A stretch of DNA of 5,130 nucleotides, from assembly GCA_031282225.1 (NCBI GenBank), contig JAITEC010000147.1, positions 1-5,130 of the forward strand. Reading direction: 5' to 3'. This document shows positions 1-5,124 of the stretch, in pieces. The stretch's first letter is position 1; each line of letters begins with the position of its first letter. The stretch is from Oscillospiraceae bacterium. Lineage in GTDB: Bacteria; Bacillota; Clostridia; Oscillospirales; Oscillospiraceae. A program made the translations under genes and the position numbers. The notes under the pieces are model-generated. The model worked only from the letters and a program-made list of their open reading frames with translations, made no database searches and was not told the DNA's origin.

Positions 1-2212
1 CAAGTTCCCTGTGGAAACGGGGGTCGGACTCCTGTATGTCGTGCGTCATCTCGTGCATGGCGACGGCGAGAATCGCGCCGTCGGTGCCGAGACGCGACGC
101 GTTGAGGTTGATCTCGCGCGTGGCGGGATCGTACCACGCGTTGATCCCGGAGCGGCGCACGGCGTCGCTCGCACCCTCCGGCGCCTGAAGGCCCTCGACG
201 TAGTTTATCTTGACGCCCGTGACTTCCACAAGCCTCCCCAGCGTGCGCGCGGCGGCGGCCGGGAGCTGCGCGGGGCGCGCGGTCTCCAATTGCTCCGCTG
301 ATTGCGCCTGTTGTCGCCCTGCGGGCAATTGCTGCGCCTGTTGCGCGCGCAGGAGTGCGTCAGCTATGGCGTCCCTGTCCACGTCGTTTAGCGCGGGATC
401 TTCCAGTATTTGCGCCGCCGCGTCCATCTGAGCGTCCGTTACGGTCGCGCGCCCCACCAGGTCGATGACGCGGCGCGCCATGTCCGTGGGCGCGTTGACA
501 GGGGCGCCGTTTTGTGGCGCGTTCGGGGAGGCAACAGAGGATTGCGCGCGGCTGCTTTCCGGCGCGCGCGCCGGAGTGCTCGCCATATCGGCGATTTGCG
601 GGTTTCCTGTTCGTGCGCTTGTTTCCGCAGGCGCCGCCGCCTCGGCTCTCGCGAGCAGCGTGGACAAGGCGTTGCCCAGCCGCACCTTGTTCGCGTTGCT
701 TAGTCCCTTTTCTTCCAGCCCTTGCACAATGCCGGCGTATGCCGCCGCGTCGACGCCTGTCGGAGCCGCGTTGGCGCCCATTTCCCGCATGATCTGAGTT
801 GTCATCCGGTTTTGGTCGACGGCAGTCGCGCCCATGCTCGCGAGGGTGCCGGCGCCGCCGAGCACCGCGCCGATGACCGCGCCCAGCCCGGCGTCCGTGG
901 CGACCTGTGACCAATCGAGCGCGGCCTCGGGGTCGACGCCGGACAGGCGCAGCAAGAACGGGTCGGATATCGCGGACACGGCCTCCTCCACGCCCTCGCC
1001 CGCGGCGCCGGCGAGGTTGCGCACGCCCGTGGGGAGCGCGGACGTTATGCCCCGGTCGAGGTAGGCCGCCAGCTTCGTGGCGGCGGCGGCCACGCGTGGA
1101 CCCGCCTTGCCCGCCACGCCGCGCGCTATCGCGCCCGCGCCCTTGATGAGCGCCCCGCCCAGGAGCTCGGTGCCCACCTCGACGCCGCCCGAGAGGATGC
1201 CGTACCGCGTGGCGTCCTCCAGCCCCGCGCCTTGCGCCATGGCGCCTGCCGTGGCGTTGCCCGCGGCGCCCGCGCCCATCGCGGCAAGCCCCAAGCCCGG
1301 CACGGCGGCGTTGGCCAAAATCGCCGGGACTTGGCCGCCTATGGCGTCCGCAATCATGCCAACGCCTTTTTTTGTATCCGGCATATAGTCCTCGGCGTAC
1401 TTGTCGTTGATCTCCCGGTCTATGCCGACGGTCCATGCCCCCGCAGTGGACATTATCTCGCCCCTCAGTTTGTCCACATCGCCGGACACATTGAGCGCAT
1501 TATTCGCAAAGTTTTTCGCGCCTAGCGCGCCCGCGATGGGCGCGACGATGTTACGCACGTTTTTGGAGGCTGCGCCCAGCGCCAAGTTGGGGATCCCCGA
1601 ACCTATCCCTATAGCTAACTTTTCCGTTCCGGCGGTCAGCTTGTCAAGGGCGTAGCCCAAGTAGCCGGTGTCGAGCCCGTACTCCTTGCGCTTGGCGTCC
1701 AGGACTTTTGCGGCCTCGTCCATCGCTTTTTTTGCCGCGTCCACTGCGGCTCTCGCCGGCGCCATCGCCGGACCCGCGCTACCGCGTGAGTCATTGCTTA
1801 TCGGCACTATGGCGTCGTAGGCCGCTTTGGCCGCGTCGTAGGCTTCCTTTGCGGCGACAAGCTCCGTGGCGTCGCGACCGGCGGCGGTGCCGGTTGCGGC
1901 GGACGGCGGGGATGTCACCGCTTTGGTGATGGCGTCGACTAAGTTTGTCTTCGCAAACCCGGCCTGTGTGGCCTTGGAAAGCATCTGTTCTTGCTGTCTG
2001 GCCGCCCGCTCCCGCTCCCGCCGCCGCGTTCCTGCGGTGGTGCCGGTCGCCCCGAGGATCGCGCCCAGCTCGTCGGGGGAATACGCGCGCTCGGCAGGCG
2101 TGGAGACTGCGCCGCCGGTGACCGCCGCCACGCTTGGCGTATCAGCGGTTGTGCTGCGAGCCATGGCGCGCAGCGCGGCCGCCACGTCTTGCTTTTGCTG
2201 GGTGATTGGCAT
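1..2212 (-). CDS. Large phage-type virion/polyvalent protein with zincin-like HEMTH motif, 3' end cut off by window
   Basis: I do not recognise a named family. Reading the minus strand from the ATG at 2212, the frame stays open for 737 codons to the window edge with no stop, so the gene is incomplete at its C-terminus. The start is set by the Shine-Dalgarno at 2218-2228. Visible parts are: an Arg/Glu/Gln-rich segment near residues 60-76; Ala/Lys-rich, probably coiled-coil stretches near 125-180; Gly/Ala-rich hydrophobic blocks near 300-360, including GGVEVGTELLGG; a GEGVEE motif at 405-410; another Gly/Ala block near 440-465; and low-complexity Ala/Pro/Gln linkers near 525-580 and 620-655. 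The last visible domain contains HEMTH at 720-724 (HExxH, the zinc-binding and catalytic core of zincin peptidases) in the context AVAMHEMTHDIQ. The third zinc ligand would lie beyond the edge. Mosaic proteins of this kind occur as minor virion or co-injected 'polyvalent' proteins in phages of gut Clostridia. That role is inference; the open frame and the motif are seen directly. Confidence 0.85.
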   Translation of the reverse strand, partial: MPITQQKQDVAAALRAMARSTTADTPSVAAVTGGAVSTPAERAYSPDELGAILGATGTTAGTRRRERERAARQQEQMLSKATQAGFAKTNLVDAITKAVTSPPSAATGTAAGRDATELVAAKEAYDAAKAAYDAIVPISNDSRGSAGPAMAPARAAVDAAKKAMDEAAKVLDAKRKEYGLDTGYLGYALDKLTAGTEKLAIGIGSGIPNLALGAASKNVRNIVAPIAGALGAKNFANNALNVSGDVDKLRGEIMSTAGAWTVGIDREINDKYAEDYMPDTKKGVGMIADAIGGQVPAILANAAVPGLGLAAMGAGAAGNATAGAMAQGAGLEDATRYGILSGGVEVGTELLGGALIKGAGAIARGVAGKAGPRVAAAATKLAAYLDRGITSALPTGVRNLAGAAGEGVEEAVSAISDPFLLRLSGVDPEAALDWSQVATDAGLGAVIGAVLGGAGTLASMGATAVDQNRMTTQIMREMGANAAPTGVDAAAYAGIVQGLEEKGLSNANKVRLGNALSTLLARAEAAAPAETSARTGNPQIADMASTPARAPESSRAQSSVASPNAPQNGAPVNAPTDMARRVIDLVGRATVTDAQMDAAAQILEDPALNDVDRDAIADALLRAQQAQQLPAGRQQAQSAEQLETARPAQLPAAAARTLGRLVEVTGVKINYVEGLQAPEGASDAVRRSGINAWYDPATREINLNASRLGTDGAILAVAMHEMTHDIQESDPRFHREL

Positions 2213-2217
2213 TGTCG

Positions 2218-2228
2218 CACCTCCCTTG
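2218..2228 (-). promoter_or_regulatory. Ribosome binding site that fixes the start of the downstream virion gene
   Basis: On the minus strand AAGGGAGGTGCG precedes the ATG at 2212. The GGGAGGTG core is near-ideal for pairing with 16S rRNA at a normal spacing. It lies inside the 24-bp gap after the upstream gene's TAG stop at 2237-2239, so the two genes should be co-transcribed with independent translation initiation. It supports 2212 over other starts. Confidence 0.8.
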
Positions 2229-2236
2229 CCCGACGG

Positions 2237-4389
2237 CTACTTGCCCGCGGCTAAGTACTTGCGCAGTCCGGCTTTGCTTGCGTCGTTATCCGAGCCCGAG
2301 TCGATGATCGCCGAGATCTCGCTACTCGTCAGGCTTCTCCCCGCGCCTATGGCCTCCTCCAGTAGCGCGTACGCGGAGCCCGGGCGTGTGTCAAACATGC
2401 CTTGTGTCCCGTCGCTATAGACGACATGGCGCTGCTGCAGCGCCCCGTTGTCGGTCTCTTCTTGCACGACGACTGAGGAGCCGCCCGTTGCGGGCGGGTT
2501 CGTCGCGGGCTGCTCGGTGGCGGGCGCCGTTGCGGCGGGCGGCTCCAGCAGCGTGCTCGGCGTGCCGGTACCGCCGCCGGAGCCGCCGCTGCCAGAGCCG
2601 GAGCCGCCGTTGTAGTAGTTGGCCGCTTGGGCGTCTGAGAGTGCCTGCAAGCGCGCCAGGTCGGCAATGGCCAGCTCGTTTTCGAACGCCTGTTGCGCCT
2701 GCTCGTACTGCGCGGGCGAGAGCGCTGTGCCGTCGGCGTTGCGGTAGGTGGACGACCACTCGGCAAACGCTTGCTGCCGCTCGGCCAGCGCGCGGTTCCA
2801 CGCCGTCTCGTCGGCGTATCGCGCGTCGGCGATCCAATCCCTGTTGAGCAGGTACTGGAAGTTGCGGTCTTGCAAGAAATTGTCCTTGTTTTGCGCGTAC
2901 TGCCACTCATATAGCGCGGTGTCGTAGTCGCGCTGGTCTGCGCCCCTGGCGTAGGCGTCGGACTCGTACTGGCGTATGGCGTCGAGGCCCGTGACCTCGC
3001 GCCCGTATAGGTTTTGTATGATGGCGGGTATCGCGTCGTAGAGCTCTCCATATATCTGGTTGGCTCCCTGCGCTATCGCCGAGGCCGTCCCGGAGCTGGC
3101 GATACCGGTACTCCCGCTCAGCGTGCCTTTGGTGTTGTTGATATACCGCAATAGCTCTAAATAATTGTTTTTGTTCGCGGCCTGGTACTCCGGTGAGTTG
3201 TAAAGCTGCGCCAACGCGTCGTCGTTAAAGTTGACGACGCTGTTAGTCTGCTGCTCCAACGCGTTGCTGCTGCTCACCGGGTCTGACGAGTATGGGCTGA
3301 ACTGGTAGGGGTACGTGTACGCGCCCTGCACGAGGCCGGGGTTGGTCGTGTCCCATTTGCCCGACTCCATCGTGGAGTACCGGGCCGTGGCGGGGTCCTG
3401 CCCTGCCATAGTCCCGTCGGTCTCGGGCGATATGCCGTACATATCCAGCCACGCGTCAATGTTGGCTGAGCGCTCGCTCCCGTTGTAGAGCATGGGGTCG
3501 CTGATCAGCCCGTTGGTGTCCGCCGCTATCGAGTGGGCGGAGATGGTGGCGGCGTCCATCTTGGCTTGCGCGGCAGCCATGGCCGCCATGTCGCCGCGTT
3601 TTTTGGCGTCGTTGTACTCGGCTTGCGCGGCGTACCAATCTGTCGTGGAGGCGGTGATGCTGGACGCGATCCGAGTCGCCTCCCGGACGCCCGCGTCGTT
3701 AAGTGCGCCCGACGATACCAGCCCGGCGAGCTGCCCCAGTAGAGTGTTGCTTGAGAGGGACTCCGTGGCGGTGGCCGCGCCGCCCAGCGCGGAGGCGCCG
3801 GAGGTGTTTGCGCCGTACAAAGAGTATGTACCCGTGGAGGGGTTGAGTCCGGTCGGGCTGCCTTGCGACACGATGTTGATTCCGGTGGTGGGGTAGGCAG
3901 TTTGCGACGACTGAGCGACGACTGAGCGGCGGTCTGGGCGGTGGGCTGGGCGGAGACGGTGCCCGGCGTGCTCGCGTAGGGTATCGCGCCCGTGGCGGAC
4001 TGCGACGTGGACACGGCTTGCATCGTCTTGCCGCTGGCGTCCGTCCACGTGATGGGCGTGCCGGCCGCGCTGGACGCCGCGAGCTTTTGCTCGCGGGCGG
4101 CGCGCGCCTGGTTTGCGAGAGTGGTGTTGCCGGTCTGTAGGGCGTAGTTGACCACCGCCTGGAATCCGCCCTGGTTGTAAGCGTCGGCTATCGCCTTGTT
4201 GCTGGAGTTGGCGTACTGCGCGCCCAACGCCGTGGATGTGGGCGCGGGCGCGGGCGTGGGTGTGGGTGTGGGCGTGGGTGTGGAGGTCTTGGCGGCGGAT
4301 TGTGCGGTGGACGCCGTCGCGCCTGCCAGCGCCGAGACCACGGTGGGGAGCGCCGCAATGACGGAGCTCAGCCATGGGTTAGTTGCCAT
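2237..4389 (-). CDS. Phage-type structural (virion) protein gene, frameshifted by an 11-bp duplication
   Basis: I do not recognise a named family. The start is the ATG at 4389 (MATNPWLSS), preceded by AGGAGGG at 4399-4405 with 9 nt spacing. The first frame runs to about 3915, where an exact 11-bp tandem duplication moves the coding sense into the neighbouring frame, which continues to the TAG at 2237. Without one copy the gene is 2142 nt, giving 713 residues. As it stands, translation from 4389 ends at 3526 after 287 residues, the last ~125 being out-of-frame Pro/Arg-rich sequence. Parts in order: an uncharged hydrophobic N-terminus (residues 7-26), a (Thr/Ala-Pro) linker (37-50), a Ser/Thr/Ala-rich region, a long helical middle rich in Tyr, Asp, Gln and Arg (for example YNDAKKRGDM and YALYEW-like repeats such as DYDTALYEWQYAQNKD), a Gly-Ser-rich linker, and a compact C-terminus ending RKYLAAGK. 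The composition and the linked large downstream gene suggest a minor structural or ejected virion protein (inference). A sequencing error at the duplication cannot be excluded. Confidence 0.8.
3904..3928. repeat. Exact 11-bp tandem duplication causing the frameshift
   Basis: GCGACGACTGA occurs twice back to back (3904-3914 and 3915-3925), followed by GCG, the first bases of a third copy. Eleven is not a multiple of three. Removing one copy joins the upstream frame (…AQTAAQSS) directly to the downstream frame (QTAYPTTGIN…) with no stop. This is the expected product of replication slippage. Confidence 0.9.
4238..4283. repeat. Hexanucleotide-type (GTGGGY/GCGGGC) repeat coding a Thr-Pro/Ala-Pro linker
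   Basis: The plus strand shows runs of GTGGGC, GCGGGC and GTGGGT with 6-bp periodicity. On the minus strand this encodes about seven alternating Thr-Pro and Ala-Pro dipeptides, residues 37-50 of the upstream virion gene. The unit is a multiple of three, so copy-number changes alter linker length without breaking the frame. Such Pro-Thr stretches are usually extended, flexible spacers. Confidence 0.8.
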
Positions 4390-4398
4390 AGATATGTG

Positions 4399-4405
4399 CC
4401 CTCCT
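4399..4405 (-). promoter_or_regulatory. Ribosome binding site of the upstream virion gene
   Basis: AGGAGGG on the minus strand lies 9 nt before the ATG at 4389. It decides the start of the frameshifted gene, whose downstream frame alone would wrongly suggest a start near 4375. Its first two bases are the last two bases of the inverted repeat at 4404-4441, so a structure formed there in a longer read-through RNA could reduce access to this site. Confidence 0.8.
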
Positions 4406-4441
4406 GTCGTAAGAAATGCTACGTTTATCGTCTTACGACAG
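4404..4441. promoter_or_regulatory. 11-bp perfect inverted repeat at the virion operon start, operator-like
   Basis: CTGTCGTAAGA (4404-4414) and TCTTACGACAG (4431-4441) are perfect complements separated by 16 bp. The outer edge touches the proposed -10 box (4441-4446) and the inner bases span the likely start point, a standard place for a repressor or activator to bind. If transcription starts near 4434, most of one arm is not in the RNA, which favours a DNA operator over an RNA hairpin. Read-through RNA from further upstream would contain both arms. Confidence 0.6.
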
Positions 4442-4470
4442 ATATAGCACAATTGCGCGGCAAATGTAAT
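4441..4470 (-). promoter_or_regulatory. Candidate promoter of the virion operon
   Basis: On the minus strand ATTACA (4470-4465) and TATATC (4446-4441) are separated by 18 bp, and the -10 is preceded by TGC, an extended -10 feature. Predicted start is near 4434, giving a leader of about 45 nt before the ATG at 4389. The -35 match is only 4 of 6, so this promoter may need activation. Confidence 0.5.
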
Positions 4471-4486
4471 GACTTGTTTTGGCCGC

Positions 4487-4538
4487 AAAAAAGCCACTCC
4501 CCGCCGCAAAAGCCCTTGACAATTGCGGCGGGGAGTGG
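4487..4538 (-). terminator. Strong intrinsic terminator for minus-strand transcripts (toxin mRNA end)
   Basis: A perfect 16-bp GC-rich inverted repeat, CCACTCCCCGCCGCAA (4494-4509) and TTGCGGCGGGGAGTGG (4523-4538), encloses a 13-base loop. On the minus strand it is followed by C and six T residues (4492-4487), a classic rho-independent terminator. It would end transcription coming from the toxin, and any read-through from the tRNA, before the virion operon promoter. The antisense promoter is built into it: the plus-strand -35 is in the loop and the right arm is the promoter spacer. Confidence 0.85.
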
Positions 4539-4544
4539 TTTAAT
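4516..4544 (+). promoter_or_regulatory. Sigma-70-type promoter of the antisense RNA
   Basis: TTGACA (4516-4521, perfect -35) is followed after 17 bp by TTTAAT (4539-4544, 5 of 6). Predicted start is about 4551. No plus-strand ORF with a ribosome site follows; instead there are two stable hairpins, so the product is most simply a small untranslated RNA. It is the best promoter by consensus in the window. Confidence 0.75.
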
Positions 4545-4550
4545 ATGGGC

Positions 4551-4638
4551 GGAAGGCAAGCCCGAACGGCTCGCCCTAAATAGCTGCTATTGGAAATAGC
4601 CGCACTCTTGGTCGGGGGGCGGCTATTTTCGTTTGTCT
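4551..4638 (+). ncRNA. Candidate antisense RNA antitoxin (type I)
   Basis: The predicted transcript starts near 4551, downstream of a strong plus-strand promoter, and ends near 4638 after a hairpin and a T-rich tail. A 5' hairpin forms from GGCAAGCC (4555-4562) and GGCTCGCC (4568-4575), with one A-C mismatch and loop CGAAC. A 3' hairpin forms from 4594-4603 and 4619-4628. The RNA is fully complementary to the 3' untranslated part and last few codons of the toxin mRNA, if that mRNA runs to the terminator at 4487-4538. Convergent 3'-overlapping pairs of this shape are known in Firmicutes (TxpA/RatA, BsrG/SR4), where the antisense RNA promotes toxin mRNA decay or blocks its translation. The exact ends and the function are inference. 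Confidence 0.6.
4594..4638 (+). terminator. Terminator hairpin of the antisense RNA, partly usable in both directions
   Basis: AAATAGCCGC (4594-4603) pairs perfectly with GCGGCTATTT (4619-4628) around a 15-base loop. On the plus strand TCGTTTGTCT follows, so the U-rich stretch ATTTTCGTTTGTCT makes a moderate terminator for the small RNA. On the minus strand the same hairpin covers the toxin's TAG stop but lacks a T tract, so it more likely protects the toxin mRNA's 3' part than ends it. Confidence 0.6.
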
Positions 4639-4709
4639 ATGTAATCGAGCGCCGCGATGATGAGCGCCGCAATGGCGAGCAACATCATGTGTGCTTCATA
4701 CCTCGACAT
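4623..4709 (-). CDS. 28-residue holin-like membrane peptide, candidate type I toxin
   Basis: The ORF encodes 28 residues: MSRYEAHMM, then one hydrophobic helix (LLAIAALIIAAL, residues 10-21), then DYIDKRK and TAG. The opening MSxYE, a Met-rich start to the helix, a single membrane span and a basic C-terminus match the Firmicute holin-like toxin family and relatives such as TxpA and BsrG (MTVYES… and MSTYES… openings). In those, the peptide inserts into the cell's own membrane. I chose the ATG at 4709 because GGGGGG (4721-4716) is 6 nt upstream; the in-frame ATG at 4715 adds two residues but directly abuts the G run. It has its own promoter, a hairpin-locked ribosome site and a convergent antisense RNA. 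It is too short for most gene callers. An alternative is a phage-encoded small membrane protein (holin-like) without antitoxin control. Family assignment is by eye. Confidence 0.72.
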   Translation of the reverse strand: MSRYEAHMMLLAIAALIIAALDYIDKRK

Positions 4710-4715
4710 GCGCAT

Positions 4716-4731
4716 CCCCCCTTTCGGGGGG
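4716..4731 (-). promoter_or_regulatory. Hairpin sequestering the toxin Shine-Dalgarno
   Basis: On the minus strand CCCCCC-GAAA-GGGGGG forms a 6-bp all-GC stem capped by a GNRA tetraloop. The 3' arm GGGGGG is the only Shine-Dalgarno-like sequence before the toxin ATG at 4709 (6-nt spacing). Locking the ribosome site in a local stem is a known way to keep type I toxin translation low. Confidence 0.7.
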
Positions 4732-4750
4732 CGAACCGTCCCGCTGCCTT

Positions 4751-4779
4751 CCGCAGTTGGTATGCTATACCACCTGCGG
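4751..4779. promoter_or_regulatory. 13-bp imperfect dyad over the toxin -10 box, operator-like
   Basis: CCGCAGTTGGTAT (4751-4763) and ATACCACCTGCGG (4767-4779) are complementary with one mismatch around a 3-bp centre. The dyad is centred on the proposed -10 of the toxin promoter, a place where a bound regulator would block RNA polymerase. No regulator gene is visible in the window. Confidence 0.55.
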
Positions 4780-4791
4780 TGGCTCTGTCAA
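4764..4791 (-). promoter_or_regulatory. Candidate toxin promoter
   Basis: On the minus strand TTGACA (4791-4786, perfect -35) and TATAGC (4769-4764, 4 of 6) are separated by 16 bp. Predicted start is about 4757, giving a leader of about 48 nt that contains the Shine-Dalgarno hairpin. The weaker -10 and the overlapping dyad suggest the toxin is transcribed less than its antisense RNA. Confidence 0.6.
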
Positions 4792-4800
4792 GTCGCGCCG

Positions 4801-4991
4801 TGCCGCGAGGGGGGCGCGTGTCATCGGGGGCGAATACGCACCAAAAATCAAGGAGACGGCAGCCAGCGGATCAGGGATGCTTTCCTATTCAGATATTTTG
4901 CGTCGCGAGCGTAAGCGAGCTGTGCAAAGTCGCGTGTCAGGTCGGAGGGCTTTGCCCGACGACCGCAAATTCAAATGAGCCGTTGGCTCCC
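4801..4991. other. Spacer between toxin promoter and tRNA terminator, no convincing gene
   Basis: I see no ORF with a proper ribosome site on either strand. Local structure includes the direct repeat GCGAGC…GCGAGC around 4906-4920, a small hairpin GGGC-TTT-GCCC (4947-4957) flanked by GTC (4941-4943) and GAC, and GAGCC-GTT-GGCTC (4977-4989). The sequence is less GC-rich than the virion genes. It could be ordinary host intergenic DNA, a dispersed intergenic repeat, or the boundary of an inserted element. Confidence 0.5.
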
Positions 4992-5025
4992 AAATGAATG
5001 GACAGCCGAAGCTGTCCATTCATTT
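4992..5025 (-). terminator. Terminator-like hairpin directly after the tRNA
   Basis: AAATGAATGGACAGC (4992-5006) and GCTGTCCATTCATTT (5011-5025) form a perfect 15-bp stem. On the minus strand the loop is TTCG closed by a C-G pair, the exceptionally stable cUUCGg tetraloop. The T-rich 3' half (ATTCATTT) serves as a weak U tract. It begins immediately after the tRNA's CCA end, so it most likely ends the tRNA transcript; the symmetry could also allow plus-strand termination. Confidence 0.7.
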
Positions 5026-5102
5026 TGGTCGGAGTGGTGGGATTCGAACCCACGGCCTCATGGTCCCGAACCATGCGCGATACCAAGCTTCGCCACACCC
5101 CG
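5026..5102 (-). tRNA. tRNA-Pro (anticodon CGG), CCA end encoded
   Basis: The minus strand folds into a complete cloverleaf. The acceptor stem CGGGGTG pairs with CACTCCG (one G-T pair), with discriminator A and an encoded CCA (5028-5026). The D stem is GCGA/TCGC, the anticodon stem CATGG/CCATG with loop TTCGGGA, and the T stem GTGGG/CCCAC with loop TTCGAAT. The anticodon CGG (5068-5066) reads the proline codon CCG, which suits a GC-rich genome. No intron or missing arm is seen. It is probably a chromosomal gene, but phages also carry tRNAs, and phage-like genes lie on its 3' side. Confidence 0.97.
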
Positions 5103-5107
5103 GTGCT

Positions 5108-5124
5108 CGGCGTTTCGGACGCCG
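5108..5124. other. Short hairpin in the tRNA leader
   Basis: CGGCGT (5108-5113) pairs with ACGCCG (5119-5124) around TTCGG. It lies just upstream of the tRNA-Pro 5' end on the minus strand. It may be part of a processed leader or the end of another structured RNA cut off by the window. It has no T tract, so I do not call it a terminator. Confidence 0.35.

Noticed and set aside
360..1436. 358-codon minus-strand open frame rich in Arg, Gly and His
   Set aside because: It is a different frame of the same strand as the 737-codon gene starting at 2212. Its product is low-complexity Arg/Gly, it has no good ribosome site, and it is a by-product of high GC.
2386..2906. Open frames on both strands inside the upstream virion gene
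   Set aside because: All overlap the supported frame, have Arg/Ala/Pro-rich shadow composition and lack ribosome binding sites.
3904..3928. Programmed ribosomal frameshift in the virion gene
   Set aside because: There is no slippery heptamer or obvious downstream stimulator, and the exact 11-bp duplication explains the frame change fully.
3904..4283. CRISPR array or similar repeat locus
   Set aside because: The repeats are short, directly adjacent and inside a coding frame, with no spacers.
2237..4375. A single 712-residue gene starting at the ATG near 4375
   Set aside because: Its first ~155 codons are out-of-frame sequence (His-Thr and Ala-Arg runs read from the Thr-Pro repeat). The true N-terminus is in the neighbouring frame from 4389, with a proper ribosome site.
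4404..4441. Tyrosine-recombinase core site
   Set aside because: The 11-bp arms are plausible, but the 16-bp spacer is too long for the usual 6-8 bp crossover region and no recombinase gene is present.
4590..4997. Plus-strand open frames opposite the toxin and the spacer
   Set aside because: They run through the toxin promoter, both terminators and the tRNA-proximal hairpin on the other strand, have no Shine-Dalgarno at sensible spacing, and look like unselected sequence.
4937..5023. 28-codon minus-strand ORF starting MNGQLRL just after the tRNA
   Set aside because: It starts inside the terminator hairpin only 3 nt after the tRNA CCA end, so there is no room for a ribosome site. It is probably incidental.
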